Of a stretch of DNA of 40,259 nt, positions 39,656 through 40,259 are shown one piece after another. The notes under the pieces are model-generated. The model was not told where the DNA came from. It saw only the letters and a list, made by a program, of their open reading frames with translations, and made no database searches. Source of the stretch: Stentor coeruleus. Taxonomy: Eukaryota; Ciliophora; Heterotrichea; Heterotrichida; Stentoridae. The first letter of the stretch is position 1. Each line of letters opens with the position of its first letter. A program made the position numbers and the translations under genes. Where the stretch lies: contig MPUH01000684.1 in the NCBI GenBank assembly GCA_001970955.1, positions 1-40,259 on the forward strand. The letters are read 5' to 3'.

Positions 39656-39724
39656 TGATTTTTTGTATTCACAACTTTTAAACTATTAAAATAAAGACTA
39701 ATTGAAGAAATTAAGGATATTAAA

Positions 39725-39877
39725 ATGATTGAAAATAAAGTTGAAATTATCAGTAATAAAGTAAAAGAAGTGAAGACTAACATGAGCAATATTAGCAATA
39801 GAGTTGAAGATATGGAAAAAGTAATTTATAGTATTCAAGGTAGCATTGAATTAGTTTTGAAAATCCTCAATAAATAA
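39725..39877 (+). CDS. Small coiled-coil ORF or gene remnant, 50 aa
   Basis: ATG to TAA, reading MIENKVEIISNKVKEVKTNM then SNRVEDMEKVIYSI. The frame is open back to 39695 (RLIEEIKDIK), just after a TAA, so it may be the end of a longer, decayed coiled-coil gene. Its stop abuts the stop of the - strand gene at 39878. Low complexity helical sequence; function unknown. Confidence 0.4.
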   Translation: MIENKVEIISNKVKEVKTNMSNISNRVEDMEKVIYSIQGSIELVLKILNK

Positions 39878-40259
39878 TTAGGTATAGATGTCACACTCTG
39901 GATATCGACTGAGCCATATGTCAAATTTAGGATTATCAAACCGTTTTTCATCAAACTCAATCTTCTTTGAAGTGTAATTATAAATTCTTACTACATTATT
40001 TATACCTGAATATAACATACCTGTGTAGAGGATACGAACTGTGTAGAGGATACCTGAATATAGCATACCTGCTTAGAGAATACCTGAATATAGCATACCT
40101 GTGTAGAAGATACCTGAATATAGCATACAATCTGTGTAGTGGATACTCACTGTGTAGAGGATACCTGAATATAGTATACCTGTATAGAGGATACCATCTG
40201 TGTAGAGGATACCTGAATATAGCATACCTGTGTAGAGAATACCATCTGTGTAGAGGATA
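39878..40259 (-). CDS. 3' end of a repeat-rich protein gene (partial)
   Basis: The gene enters from the right edge. On the - strand the 15-bp array encodes alternating pentapeptides GILYT and GMLYS, then a unique end VVRIYNYTSKKIEFDEKRFD and NPKFDIWLSRYPECDIYT, then TAA at 39880-39878. The LYSG...NNVVRIYNY passage resembles the end of a WD40 blade, so a propeller protein with an expanded blade is possible. One unit contains TAA (within GTATTCTCTAAGCAG, 40051-40065), which breaks the frame unless that 15-mer is spliced out. Confidence 0.55.
40006..40259 (-). repeat. Tandem array of 16 GT...AG 15-mers
   Basis: Sixteen units (the last cut by the window edge), mostly back to back, with five 3-base spacers. 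On the - strand every complete unit starts GTAT, ends CAG and has A at position 10. The two main types are GTATGCTATATTCAG and GTATCCTCTACACAG. The unit size equals the mini-intron size seen in the gene at 27135. Confidence 0.95.

Noticed and set aside
1..40259. CRISPR arrays, bacterial operons, insertion sequences
   Set aside because: No spaced direct repeats of CRISPR type, no ribosome binding sites or bacterial gene families; the gene content is eukaryotic throughout.

Overview
The window looks like macronuclear DNA of a heterotrich ciliate, most probably Stentor or a close relative. The reasons are AT-rich sequence (about 70% by eye), densely packed and mostly intronless genes read with the standard stop codons, ciliary and cytoskeletal genes (B9D1, a kinesin-13, coiled-coil proteins, a possible CFAP97-like protein), a Piwi-clade Argonaute, and one gene (27135-27476) that is open only if two exactly 15-nt GT...AG introns are removed. 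Heterotrichs are known for 15-16 nt introns. All 24 terminators I can read are TAA (17) or TAG (7); none is TGA, and every Trp codon in the confident genes is TGG.

Layout. 0.8-8.3 kb (+): coiled-coil protein, Piwi, a protein with a C-terminal cold-shock-like domain, kinesin-13, and an unknown protein with a possible beta-sandwich. 8.8-14.5 kb: myristoylated ankyrin-like protein (-), FYVE-type protein (+), a possible CH-domain protein (-) and a long coiled-coil protein (-). 15.5-19.4 kb: B9D1 (+), YKT6 SNARE (-), a basic protein (+) and a two-TM membrane protein (-). 19.4-22.0 kb holds no intact gene, only decayed coding tracts. 22.0-28.7 kb: CFAP97-like protein (-, frameshifted), CaaX protein (-), DUSP-USP deubiquitinase (+), ribosomal protein S15 (-), which directly abuts an upstream B-box-like gene (-), the two-intron small gene (+) and a basic protein (+). 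29.1-30.8 kb: a coiled-coil gene (-) interrupted by a 31-bp tandem duplication. 30.8-40.3 kb is sparser: an HELAH metallopeptidase-like gene (-), a frameshifted WD-like gene (+), protein-like tracts full of stops, and a partial gene at the right edge carrying a tandem array of 15-bp units.

I see no operon-like functional system. Recurring themes are cilium and membrane trafficking (B9D1, kinesin-13, YKT6, FYVE) and lipid-anchored proteins. The most unusual signals concern introns and sequence integrity. The right-edge array consists of 15-mers that each look like a complete GT...A...AG ciliate mini-intron. A 31-bp tandem duplication containing AGGT would act as an instant intron. Three single-N positions each lie between two near-identical 67-84 bp copies, which suggests unmerged contig overlaps. 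Gene functions below rest on motif recognition by eye; no search or alignment was run.
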